Source: Candidatus Rifleibacteriota bacterium
GTDB lineage: Bacteria > Riflebacteria > Ozemobacteria > Ozemobacterales > Ozemobacteraceae
Direction: 5' to 3'
NCBI GenBank assembly: GCA_017526725.1
Contig: JAFXRA010000333.1
Span: 1 to 5,074, forward strand
DNA length: 5,074 bases
Position 1 is the first letter of the stretch, and each line of letters starts with the position of its first letter. Of this stretch, positions 1 to 4,829 are shown in pieces. The notes beneath the pieces are model-generated. The model did no database searches and had not been told where the DNA came from. It saw only the letters and a list, made by a program, of their open reading frames with translations. A program made the translations under genes and the position numbers.

Positions 1-90
1 CCCTTCAGTCTTTGGCTTCGCCAAATCCAGCTTCCCCACTATCGTGGGGCAGCATCTAGTTTAAGTGTCTCACAGCGAAGCGTATCACTT
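1..90. repeat. Cluster of small hairpins with a reversed TGTGAGAC module
   Basis: No gene is visible here. Two perfect short hairpins are present: TTTGGC-TTC-GCCAAA (11-25) and CCCCAC-TATC-GTGGGG (34-49). GTCTCACA at 67-74 is the reverse complement of the TGTGAGAC spacer that recurs at 2856-2926 and 3110-3165. On the minus strand 85-63 reads ATACGC then TTCGCTGTGAGACACTT, matching the start of those arrays, so this is probably a shortened copy in opposite orientation. AAGTG (63-67) and CACTT (86-90) form a further weak inverted repeat. The cluster may extend beyond the left edge. Confidence 0.6.
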
Positions 91-118
91 GAATAAGGTT
101 GAGCAAGCAAATGTCCGC
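91..118 (+). repeat. 28-bp dispersed repeat, copy 1
   Basis: This 28-bp stretch, beginning GAATAAGGTTGAGCAAGC, recurs at 5047-5074 with one mismatch (A at 111, C at 5067). The second copy runs into the right edge, so the shared segment may be longer. Here it sits just before the 9-bp tandem array and the first 77-bp palindrome, so it is probably part of the same composite repeat family. Confidence 0.75.
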
Positions 119-121
119 CAT

Positions 122-175
122 ATTTTAGTTATAATTGTTATAATTGTTAGAAGGGTTGAAAGAGTTCAAGGTTCT
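122..175 (+). repeat. Degenerate 9-bp tandem repeat array (copy 1)
   Basis: Six consecutive 9-mers can be read: ATTTTAGTT, ATAATTGTT, ATAATTGTT, AGAAGGGTT, GAAAGAGTT and CAAGGTTCT. Related arrays lie at 2923-2958 and 3162-3224. In this copy and the one at 3162 the array leads directly into a 77-bp palindrome. The units generate TATAAT hexamers. After the array this copy carries about 15 extra bases (including TAGAATTCAGGG) that the 3162 copy lacks. Confidence 0.6.
136..144 (+). promoter_or_regulatory. Candidate extended -10 promoter, plus strand
   Basis: TGTTATAAT is a perfect extended -10 element (TGn-TATAAT) created by the 9-bp repeats. A second TATAAT lies at 130-135. No good -35 hexamer lies 16-18 bp upstream. 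Initiation near 151 would transcribe the 77-bp palindrome (195-271) and stop at the terminator at 293-320, giving an RNA of about 165-170 nt. The same motif recurs before palindrome copy 2. AT-rich repeats can make TATAAT by chance, so this is tentative. Confidence 0.3.
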
Positions 176-194
176 AGAATTCAGGGTTGTAGAA

Positions 195-271
195 GTCTAC
201 ACATTTGTCATAAAAAGTATAGCGTATGGGCTTTAGCCCTGAAAGCTATACGTTTATGACAATGGGTAGAC
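195..271 (+). repeat. 77-bp near-palindromic dispersed element, copy 1
   Basis: This is the first of three nearly identical 77-bp elements (others at 3229-3305 and 4830-4906). It folds into one long interrupted hairpin: GTCTAC (195-200) with GTAGAC (266-271), TTGTCATAA (205-213) with TTATGACAA (254-262), GTATAGC (217-223) with GCTATAC (245-251), and GGGCT (228-232) with AGCCC (235-239). Small bulges and internal loops lie between the stems. Copy 1 differs from copy 3 only by A instead of T at 214. It encodes no convincing protein. It resembles REP/ERIC-like palindromes or small non-autonomous elements in form, but I do not recognise the family. Confidence 0.9.
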
Positions 272-292
272 AGAAAAAAGGTTATAATAAAG

Positions 293-320
293 AACCACGC
301 GACTATCGCGTGGTTTTCTT
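293..320 (+). terminator. Intrinsic terminator, plus strand
   Basis: A perfect 10-bp stem, AACCACGCGA (293-302) with TCGCGTGGTT (306-315), encloses a CTA loop and is followed by TTTTCTT on the plus strand. The minus-strand side lacks a good T-run, so it mainly ends plus-strand transcripts. The only candidate source inside the window is an RNA spanning the first 77-bp palindrome. Otherwise it would serve a gene off the left edge. Confidence 0.7.
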
Positions 321-324
321 ATAC

Positions 325-355
325 AAAAAACGCCTGATTACTCAGGCGTTTTTTT
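325..355. terminator. Bidirectional intrinsic terminator after the lipoprotein gene
   Basis: The stem CGCCTGA (331-337) with TCAGGCG (342-348) has a TTAC loop, with six A on the left and seven T on the right, so each strand has a U-run after the hairpin. On the minus strand it begins about 14 nt after the stop codon of the lipoprotein gene and is its probable transcription end. On the plus strand it backs up the terminator at 293-320. Confidence 0.85.
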
Positions 356-368
356 GAATAATTCCAGT

Positions 369-2591
369 TTACTGTATCGGTACCAAAGCTAAGCGGAAAC
401 CAACATCACTTCCGTTACGAGAATCAACAACACCAGCATAATTACGATGCTGAAAACATCTACGAATTGCAGAACGACAATAATGTGGGTAGGAATTCCA
501 AGAACCACCTCTAATTGGACATCTTACAAAGTCATCCGTTGAAGCTGCAACTGGGTCTGTAACAGCAGTATTTGGATAATCAGTAGAATCTTCGGCATAC
601 ATATCGCGACAATATTCTGAAACATTGCCGTGCATATCATAAAAACCCCAATTGTTAGGTGACTTAGTGCCTACTTCATGTGGACCTTCGCTAGAATTAC
701 AATAATACCAGTCTGTTTCTGATAGTCCGCCATTATCATAATTTTCCCAATTTATGTCATTAAGTGCGGTTGTAGTAGCAATTAAATTTTTGCCATTATT
801 AAAAGTGCTTGTTGTTCCTGCTCTGCAGGCATATTCCCATTGAGCTTCGGATGGTAAATCAAATCTATAGCCTGAAGGAATAGAATCTGCAAATATTTCA
901 TTCAACTTATCGCAGAATGCTTTTGCACCATTAATATTTAAATTTTCAACTGGTAGATTTACACTTGAATAAAATACAGAATCATCAAAAATATTATATG
1001 CCTCTACATGATTCATTATTGCTCTAAATTGAGCAATTGTAACTTCACATTTCCCTAAGTAGAAAGGTTTTGATAGGGTTACTGTATGTAGTGTTTCTTG
1101 TTCATGACCATATTTACCAAATTCATTTTCAGGGCTGCCCATTTGGAAAGAACCTGCTTCACAACGAATTAAGTCAAGAGAAATTGTTTCTGTAAGATTT
1201 AATCTATATCCATTATTGTTTTGCGTCATAGATGTATTAGGATATGAATATGTTAAAGGATAGCCTTTTTCAAAAACTTTTTCTCCTGTAGAATTTTTAA
1301 AGAAAAACATTAATTTACCAGCAGTTTTTGAGGTAGTATAAACACTTATGTTCTTTTCTTCATATGCGTCAAATATATCTTTTTCAAGAGGCTTTTTGTT
1401 TTGTTCGTCATATTGCTTAAGAATAGATACACCATCGCTACCGTCAATTACTTGGTAATAAACATCAGAACCATTTTGAACAAAGGCATACATATCTATT
1501 CTTGCAAATTCGCTGTCTTGAACATGCGTAAAAGTTGCTTCAACCTTACTAGCTTGAATATAATTATTTCTTCCATCTGTAATTTCTTTTGTTTCACTCC
1601 CAACAATTATTATTTCTCTAATTATATTAAGAGTTTCATCAGAAGAAATAACTAGTGTATATGTTCCAACAGGTAATTTTTCAAATGTAAATGTTGAATT
1701 TGCATTTACACTTTTCTTTTGTTCTAACCCTGCGGGACTATAAACACCAACTTCAAAAGAAGTTACATTTGAATTTTGAGCAGGGAATATTTTGCCAGTT
1801 AAATTAGCATATTTTGCAGTTGGGTCTGTTGGAGTAACTGGATTATCAGAATTATCTGTAATATTATCTGTAGCCGGGAGTTTTTCAGTGTCAACACTTG
1901 CAGTAGTTGGTAGAGGAGCGTTTGGATTAGACTCATCTGTAATATTTATAAGGCTCTCTTTCAATTCACTCTTCGAGAAATTTACAAGACTATCAAAATA
2001 CAAGTCTTCGGTATAACCTATTTTAGAAGCCTCTTTAGAACATTCTGCCTGGAATGTATTAAATTTTTTGTCTGTGGGATTATTTTCAAGCCATTTTTCA
2101 TAAGCTAAGACTTTTTTGGTTGAGATATCATTTATTTTAAAAGTAGCTTTTTCTTTAATACTAGCAGCATCTATGTGATTTTGGAGCAATACTCTTGTGT
2201 TATCTCCTTCTCCAAATAAAACAGCAAATCTATAATCGAAGTCTTTGCTTAAACCATTTACTTTTGCAATATAGTCACCATCTGGTGTATAAGTAGCAAT
2301 AGTATTTATATGTTGAACTCCTGGTACTTCATTCCCTTTGCTATTGTCATAAGCAATAGCACGAATTTTTAGAGATTGAACAGTTTGTTTAGTTTGTGAA
2401 GCTCTAATATCAGGAGAAATAATCTTAGTAAACAAATCTCCTTGAATTGAAACGTTAACATTTGCGGTTGTTGGAGGCAGGCTACTATTACTACTACCAC
2501 CGCCACCACCACAAGCGGTCAAAAGAAGGCTAGAAATCACTGCGACAACCAGAAAAAAATTTCTGAAGAATAATTGGGTTTTACTTCTCAT
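369..2591 (-). CDS. Secreted lipoprotein with C-terminal FGE/SUMF1-like domain
   Basis: Encodes 740 residues. Residues 1-26 form a type II signal peptide: basic start (R2, K4, R10), hydrophobic core 12-24, and lipobox LTAC with C27 as the lipidated cysteine, followed by a Gly/Ser linker. Residues about 44-155 and 260-340 look beta-rich, and the second resembles carboxypeptidase-regulatory-like sandwiches (FTFEKLPVGTYTLVI). A Pro/Thr/Asp-rich linker spans about 218-258. Residues about 470-740 match the FGE-sulfatase family: GSFQMGS (480-486), the CEVTIAQF segment (515-522), LPSEAQWEYACRAGT (579-593), GFYDMHGNVSEYC (649-661), RGGSW (694-698), CRSAIRR (705-711) and GFRLA (731-735). True FGE enzymes carry two active-site cysteines after RGGSW. 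Here the first position is S700 and only C705 remains, so sulfatase-activating oxidase activity is unlikely and a binding or structural role is more plausible. Nine cysteines in the domain could form disulfides. The start is fixed by AAGGAGT seven bases upstream and by the signal peptide. Exact function is unknown. Confidence 0.93.
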   Translation of the reverse strand: MRSKTQLFFRNFFLVVAVISSLLLTACGGGGGSSNSSLPPTTANVNVSIQGDLFTKIISPDIRASQTKQTVQSLKIRAIAYDNSKGNEVPGVQHINTIATYTPDGDYIAKVNGLSKDFDYRFAVLFGEGDNTRVLLQNHIDAASIKEKATFKINDISTKKVLAYEKWLENNPTDKKFNTFQAECSKEASKIGYTEDLYFDSLVNFSKSELKESLINITDESNPNAPLPTTASVDTEKLPATDNITDNSDNPVTPTDPTAKYANLTGKIFPAQNSNVTSFEVGVYSPAGLEQKKSVNANSTFTFEKLPVGTYTLVISSDETLNIIREIIIVGSETKEITDGRNNYIQASKVEATFTHVQDSEFARIDMYAFVQNGSDVYYQVIDGSDGVSILKQYDEQNKKPLEKDIFDAYEEKNISVYTTSKTAGKLMFFFKNSTGEKVFEKGYPLTYSYPNTSMTQNNNGYRLNLTETISLDLIRCEAGSFQMGSPENEFGKYGHEQETLHTVTLSKPFYLGKCEVTIAQFRAIMNHVEAYNIFDDSVFYSSVNLPVENLNINGAKAFCDKLNEIFADSIPSGYRFDLPSEAQWEYACRAGTTSTFNNGKNLIATTTALNDINWENYDNGGLSETDWYYCNSSEGPHEVGTKSPNNWGFYDMHGNVSEYCRDMYAEDSTDYPNTAVTDPVAASTDDFVRCPIRGGSWNSYPHYCRSAIRRCFQHRNYAGVVDSRNGSDVGFRLALVPIQ

Positions 2592-2597
2592 AAAATA

Positions 2598-2604
2598 ACT
2601 CCTT
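2598..2604 (-). promoter_or_regulatory. Ribosome binding site of the lipoprotein gene
   Basis: On the minus strand AAGGAGT lies seven bases before the ATG at 2591. It is a near-perfect Shine-Dalgarno sequence and supports this start, which also places the signal peptide at the N-terminus. Confidence 0.85.
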
Positions 2605-2614
2605 TTACTTTTTT

Positions 2615-2724
2615 AAGCTATAAGCTATAAGTTATAAGCCATAAGCCATAAGCCAGATAAATGCAGATATTATTGTTATTTTGCTATTTCTGGCTTAAAG
2701 CTTAGAGCTTGTAGCTTACAGCTT
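2615..2724. repeat. Opposed 7-bp tandem arrays forming a long inverted repeat
   Basis: Six heptads run from 2615 to 2656: AAGCTAT twice, AAGTTAT, AAGCCAT twice, AAGCCAG. After a 33-bp spacer, five heptads in the complementary sense run from 2690 to 2724: CTGGCTT, AAAGCTT, AGAGCTT, GTAGCTT, ACAGCTT. The inner units AAGCCAG and CTGGCTT pair perfectly and the outer units pair over AAGC/GCTT, giving a long imperfect hairpin. If the promoter at 2784-2812 is used, it lies in the 5' leader of the lipoprotein mRNA. Confidence 0.85.
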
Positions 2725-2729
2725 TTCTC

Positions 2730-2768
2730 AAAACCAATCACACCAATCATAACCATACAATTGGTTTT
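2730..2768. repeat. 9-bp inverted repeat AAAACCAAT / ATTGGTTTT
   Basis: AAAACCAAT (2730-2738) and ATTGGTTTT (2760-2768) are perfect inverted repeats separated by 21 bp. The pair lies next to the outer heptad array and just downstream of the candidate promoter start, so it may act as a leader hairpin or be the edge of a repeat unit. No protein-binding family is recognised. Confidence 0.5.
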
Positions 2769-2783
2769 GTTTTATGTATATCT

Positions 2784-2812
2784 TTTATAAATTACACAGA
2801 CTAATTATTCAA
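2784..2812 (-). promoter_or_regulatory. Candidate sigma-70-type promoter for the lipoprotein gene
   Basis: On the minus strand TTGAAT (2812-2807) is followed after exactly 17 bp by TATAAA (2789-2784), four of six and five of six matches to the -35 and -10 consensus. Initiation near 2777 would give a leader of about 185 nt that includes the inverted heptad arrays. The region is AT-rich, so chance matches are possible. Confidence 0.4.
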
Positions 2813-2837
2813 GTTTTTTATGAGTTTTAAGAAATAC

Positions 2838-2926
2838 GCAAAGCTAGTGCTTTGCTGTGAGACACTTCGTTGTGAGACGATTGCTATCGCAATCTGTGAG
2901 ACGGCGACAGATGTCGCCTGTGAGAA
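2838..2926 (+). repeat. Hairpin-cassette array with TGTGAGAC spacers (copy A)
   Basis: Short palindromes alternate with an 8-bp spacer. The palindromes are GCAAAGC-TAGT-GCTTTGC (2838-2855), a minimal ACTTCGT (2864-2870), GATTGC-TATC-GCAATC (2879-2894) and GGCGAC-AGAT-GTCGCC (2903-2918). TGTGAGAC follows at 2856, 2871 and 2895, and TGTGAGAA at 2919. The last two units share a 24-bp period although their stems differ, so the spacer is conserved while the palindromes vary. A diverged copy lies at 3077-3165. No known repeat class is recognised. Confidence 0.85.
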
Positions 2927-2958
2927 TTGTTATAAGGGTTGGAAGGGTTCGAATTGTT
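2923..2958 (+). repeat. Degenerate 9-bp tandem repeat array (copy A)
   Basis: Four 9-mers follow hairpin array A: AGAATTGTT, ATAAGGGTT, GGAAGGGTT and CGAATTGTT. They match the arrays at 122-175 and 3162-3224. Unlike those, this array is not followed by a 77-bp palindrome but by about 110 bp of other sequence. Confidence 0.6.
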
Positions 2959-3032
2959 TTAAAAATTCTTCGACTTATAATACGCTATCGCTAAACAAGA
3001 GCAACTCTGGTTCGGTCACCCTCTCTTTTATT

Positions 3033-3050
3033 CTCTCCCTCAAGGGAGAG
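3033..3050. repeat. Perfect 8-bp inverted repeat CTCTCCCT / AGGGAGAG
   Basis: CTCTCCCT (3033-3040) and AGGGAGAG (3043-3050) face each other across two bases. A related CCCTCTCTTTT lies just before, at 3020-3030. The element sits in the otherwise unexplained 2959-3070 stretch between the two hairpin arrays, where no gene is visible. It has no T-run, so it is not a typical intrinsic terminator. It resembles short dispersed palindromes seen between genes in many bacteria. Confidence 0.6.
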
Positions 3051-3076
3051 CTTTAGGGTAATAGCTACGAAAATAC

Positions 3077-3165
3077 GCAAAGCTAAAGCTTCGCGTTGGG
3101 GCACTTCGTTGTGAGACGATTGCTGTCGCAATCTGTGAAACGGCGACTGATGTCGCCTGTGGGAA
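3077..3165 (+). repeat. Hairpin-cassette array with TGTGAGAC spacers (copy B)
   Basis: This is a diverged copy of the array at 2838-2926, displaced by exactly 239 bp. It contains GCAAAGC-TAAA-GCTTCGC (3077-3094, one stem mismatch), a degenerate spacer GTTGGGGC, ACTTCGT, TGTGAGAC (3110-3117), GATTGC-TGTC-GCAATC (3118-3133), TGTGAAAC, GGCGAC-TGAT-GTCGCC (3142-3157) and TGTGGGAA. In the two best hairpins the stems are unchanged from copy A and only loop bases differ. The 9-bp array and palindrome copy 2 follow immediately. Confidence 0.85.
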
Positions 3166-3224
3166 TTGTTATAATAGTTGGAATAGTTAGAATTGTGAGA
3201 AGAGTTGGAAGAGTTCAAGGTTGT
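3162..3224 (+). repeat. Degenerate 9-bp tandem repeat array (copy B)
   Basis: Seven consecutive 9-mers can be read: GGAATTGTT, ATAATAGTT, GGAATAGTT, AGAATTGTG, AGAAGAGTT, GGAAGAGTT and CAAGGTTGT. The last units match those at 158-175 before palindrome copy 1. Read on the minus strand the period of nine, a multiple of three, keeps an Asn/Ser-rich reading frame open. That frame is a by-product of the repeats and not a gene. Confidence 0.65.
3167..3175 (+). promoter_or_regulatory. Candidate extended -10 promoter before palindrome copy 2
   Basis: TGTTATAAT, identical to the motif at 136-144, ends 53 bp before palindrome copy 2. The corresponding distance for copy 1 is 50 bp. No clear -35 hexamer is present, and no intrinsic terminator follows this copy, so transcription would run antisense into the end of gene 2. 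Confidence 0.25.
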
Positions 3225-3228
3225 AGAA

Positions 3229-3305
3229 GTCTACACATTTGTCATAATAAGTATAGCGTATGGGCTTTAGCCCTGAAAGCTATACGCTTATGACAATGGG
3301 TAGAC
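3229..3305 (+). repeat. 77-bp near-palindromic dispersed element, copy 2
   Basis: Same hairpin architecture and orientation as copy 1. It differs from copy 3 only by C instead of T at 3287, a position in the internal loop between the two long stems. It lies 20 bp beyond the stop codon of the TerB-like gene, so in that gene's mRNA it would form a strong 3' hairpin. The absence of a T-run argues against an intrinsic terminator, but a role in protecting the transcript end is possible. Confidence 0.9.
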
Positions 3306-3325
3306 TACGGGCTTATCCTTAAAAA

Positions 3326-4720
3326 TCAGGGGTGAAAATTACGTTTTTCTTCTTCTAAGATTACTTTTAATTCCTCATTAGAATAATTCATCTTCTTTGC
3401 TATAAGACGTAGGAATTCTAATTCTTCGCTGGCTATCTTTCCGTCAGCAAAAGCTACACGAACAATCATATGCATCAGTTTGTCATCTTTCGGGAAATTA
3501 GCTAATTGCACAGAACGCAGAATTGTATTTGGCTGGTCTTTGGCAAGAGTTACGATCTTTTCTATCTCTGCCCTTTCCAAACCTATTTTAATACCGTAAT
3601 CCAAAATATTCTTGAGTTCATTTCTGTGAATGCTTTTATCCACAATAATCATTGCAGAAAGCAATAAAAGCTGATCTGACGGGCTAACTCTATCTTGGGC
3701 GTCAGAAACGATATTTGGGGAAGGATTCAAATCTGGAGAACTAACAGAAGGTTGTTCCTGAGCTAAGGATTGTTCCGGAGCAGTGTATTGTGGTTCAGTA
3801 TCTTCACTAACCTTACTTATATTTGGTGAATTTGTCGGAATCTGGTTATTTGACTGATTTTTCTTGCTAATTGCATTAAAATTGTTTTCCTGATTGGCAA
3901 TAAACTGCGAAAGTTCGTCTTGGGGTTCACTTACTTCATCACTAGAAGATGGGTTGGTTTTTAAAGCATCCTGAACAATAGCACTAGCTATACCTGAAGC
4001 TATTTTATAAAAGTTTTGTCTAGCTTCCAAAGTGGTCTTTTCACTGCAAAAAACAAATATCTTTTTGTTATAGCCGTATATCTGGACCCCGGTTGATTTA
4101 CCAAAATGACCAGTAATAATGTTTCCCAAATCTTTTATATTTAAATTTCTTTCATCAGGCAAGTGATTATTATCTAGATTGAGAAAAGCTTTCTTGACTT
4201 TTTCTGTAAAAAACTTTTTTGTTTGGGTTTCAAAAGGACCTTTTAAATTATAAGAAGCAGAAAAATTATTATCTAACTTAATTACTTTATCAGAAAACAT
4301 GTTACCTAAAGAATCTAATACACCTTGGTTATCTGTGACTTCAAAATCTGGAATTATTAATCCAGGAATTACCAGATTATTAAAATTAAAAATAAAAAAA
4401 GTACTTCTAGCTATCCCTGCTGGAGCACCTTTGGCATGTATCTCTCTATCACAGTCTCCCCAGATAGCAGTCCAGTTGTTTTCAGGAATTTCAAGATAAT
4501 TATATACCTTCACAGAAGAATAAAACTTAGGGAAATCCAGTTGCTTTACTATGCTCTTATCTTCAACTTTACTATGATAAATATAGTTATGACTTTCAGC
4601 AAAATTCTTTAATTCTGCAATTGTCTTTTTAGATAATATTCTTCGTATTAAATAGCCTATAATCCCTAAAACGACAAATACTGCATACATATAATACTGA
4701 ACGTTCGATTCGTCTTCCAT
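3326..4720 (-). CDS. Membrane-anchored protein with C-terminal TerB-like domain
   Basis: Encodes 464 residues. One N-terminal membrane segment (about 11-27) is followed by basic residues (RRILSKK), so the body is probably cytoplasmic. Residues about 33-255 form a globular region whose pattern (LIIPDFEV, then LGNMF, a Phe-x-x-x-Tyr-x-Leu segment at 153-159, and VQIYGYNKKIFVF at 212-224) recalls an uncharacterised family of one-pass membrane proteins. A Ser/Asn/Pro/Gln/Glu-rich, probably disordered linker spans about 256-345. Residues about 346-460 are helical and resemble TerB-like domains, with the acidic motif ADGKIASEEL at 425-434 and a weaker partner at 361-368 (DKSIHRNE). TerB-like domains occur in tellurite-resistance proteins but also in many unrelated stress and envelope proteins, so tellurite resistance should not be assumed. 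The ATG at 4720 puts the membrane segment near the N-terminus. A second ATG at codon 11 lacks a ribosome binding site. No operon partner is visible in the window. Confidence 0.9.
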   Translation of the reverse strand: MEDESNVQYYMYAVFVVLGIIGYLIRRILSKKTIAELKNFAESHNYIYHSKVEDKSIVKQLDFPKFYSSVKVYNYLEIPENNWTAIWGDCDREIHAKGAPAGIARSTFFIFNFNNLVIPGLIIPDFEVTDNQGVLDSLGNMFSDKVIKLDNNFSASYNLKGPFETQTKKFFTEKVKKAFLNLDNNHLPDERNLNIKDLGNIITGHFGKSTGVQIYGYNKKIFVFCSEKTTLEARQNFYKIASGIASAIVQDALKTNPSSSDEVSEPQDELSQFIANQENNFNAISKKNQSNNQIPTNSPNISKVSEDTEPQYTAPEQSLAQEQPSVSSPDLNPSPNIVSDAQDRVSPSDQLLLLSAMIIVDKSIHRNELKNILDYGIKIGLERAEIEKIVTLAKDQPNTILRSVQLANFPKDDKLMHMIVRVAFADGKIASEELEFLRLIAKKMNYSNEELKVILEEEKRNFHP

Positions 4721-4736
4721 ATAACCCTTACCTTAA

Positions 4737-4764
4737 ATTATATTGTGTAATTAATATAATTACA
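4737..4764 (-). promoter_or_regulatory. Candidate -10 box with overlapping 19-bp palindromic operator
   Basis: On the minus strand a perfect TATAAT lies at 4742-4737. TGTAATTAATATAATTACA (4746-4764) has perfect 8-bp arms around a 3-bp centre and covers the space where the -35 region and spacer would be, as a repressor site would. No good -35 hexamer is seen. A start near 4730 would leave a leader of only about 10 nt, barely including AAGGG at 4729-4725, which is too close to the ATG, and excluding AAGG at 4734-4731. The promoter may therefore lie further upstream. Confidence 0.35.
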
Positions 4765-4788
4765 TTAACTGAAAAAGCAACCCTTAAA

Positions 4789-4803
4789 CCAAGAAAAGCT
4801 TGG
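4789..4803. repeat. Small hairpin CCAAG-AAAAG-CTTGG
   Basis: A 5-bp perfect inverted repeat with a 5-base loop lies between the gene 2 promoter region and palindrome copy 3. It has no following T-run on either strand. The stretch from here to 4829 is purine-rich and contains no gene. Confidence 0.35.
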
Positions 4804-4829
4804 CAAGAGATTAGAGAGAGATAAGAGAA

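Noticed and set aside
65..259. 64-residue plus-strand reading frame through palindrome copy 1
   Set aside because: It lies entirely in repeat DNA. Its C-terminal 21 residues recur in the frame at 3096-3293 only because both cross the 77-bp element. One of the two element substitutions changes an amino acid, there is no ribosome binding site, and the conserved feature is base pairing.
195..320. tRNA gene before the terminator
   Set aside because: The hairpin at 195-271 is a single long stem without cloverleaf arms, T-loop sequence or CCA-type acceptor end.
1401..2016. Plus-strand frames inside the lipoprotein gene (also one at 4299-4499 inside gene 2)
   Set aside because: They are antisense to well-supported coding sequence and show no independent features.
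2820..3056. 78-residue cysteine-rich plus-strand frame
   Set aside because: Cys-Glu-Thr repeats come from the repeated TGTGAGAC spacer read in frame (tgt gag ac). It is a repeat artefact without a ribosome binding site.
2838..3165. CRISPR array
   Set aside because: The constant unit is only 8 bp, the intervening units are palindromes of 7-18 bp, and no cas gene is present.
2991..3218. 75-residue minus-strand Asn/Ser/His-rich frame
   Set aside because: The low-complexity N-terminus is the translation of the 9-bp tandem repeat, whose period keeps a frame open. The rest covers hairpin cassettes.
3096..3293. 65-residue plus-strand reading frame ending in palindrome copy 2
   Set aside because: Composed of hairpin array, 9-bp repeats and palindrome. 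No protein family is visible and no convincing ribosome binding site is present.
3326..4720. Tellurite-resistance gene terB
   Set aside because: Only the last 110-120 residues resemble TerB. The protein is much longer and membrane-anchored, and no ter neighbours are seen.
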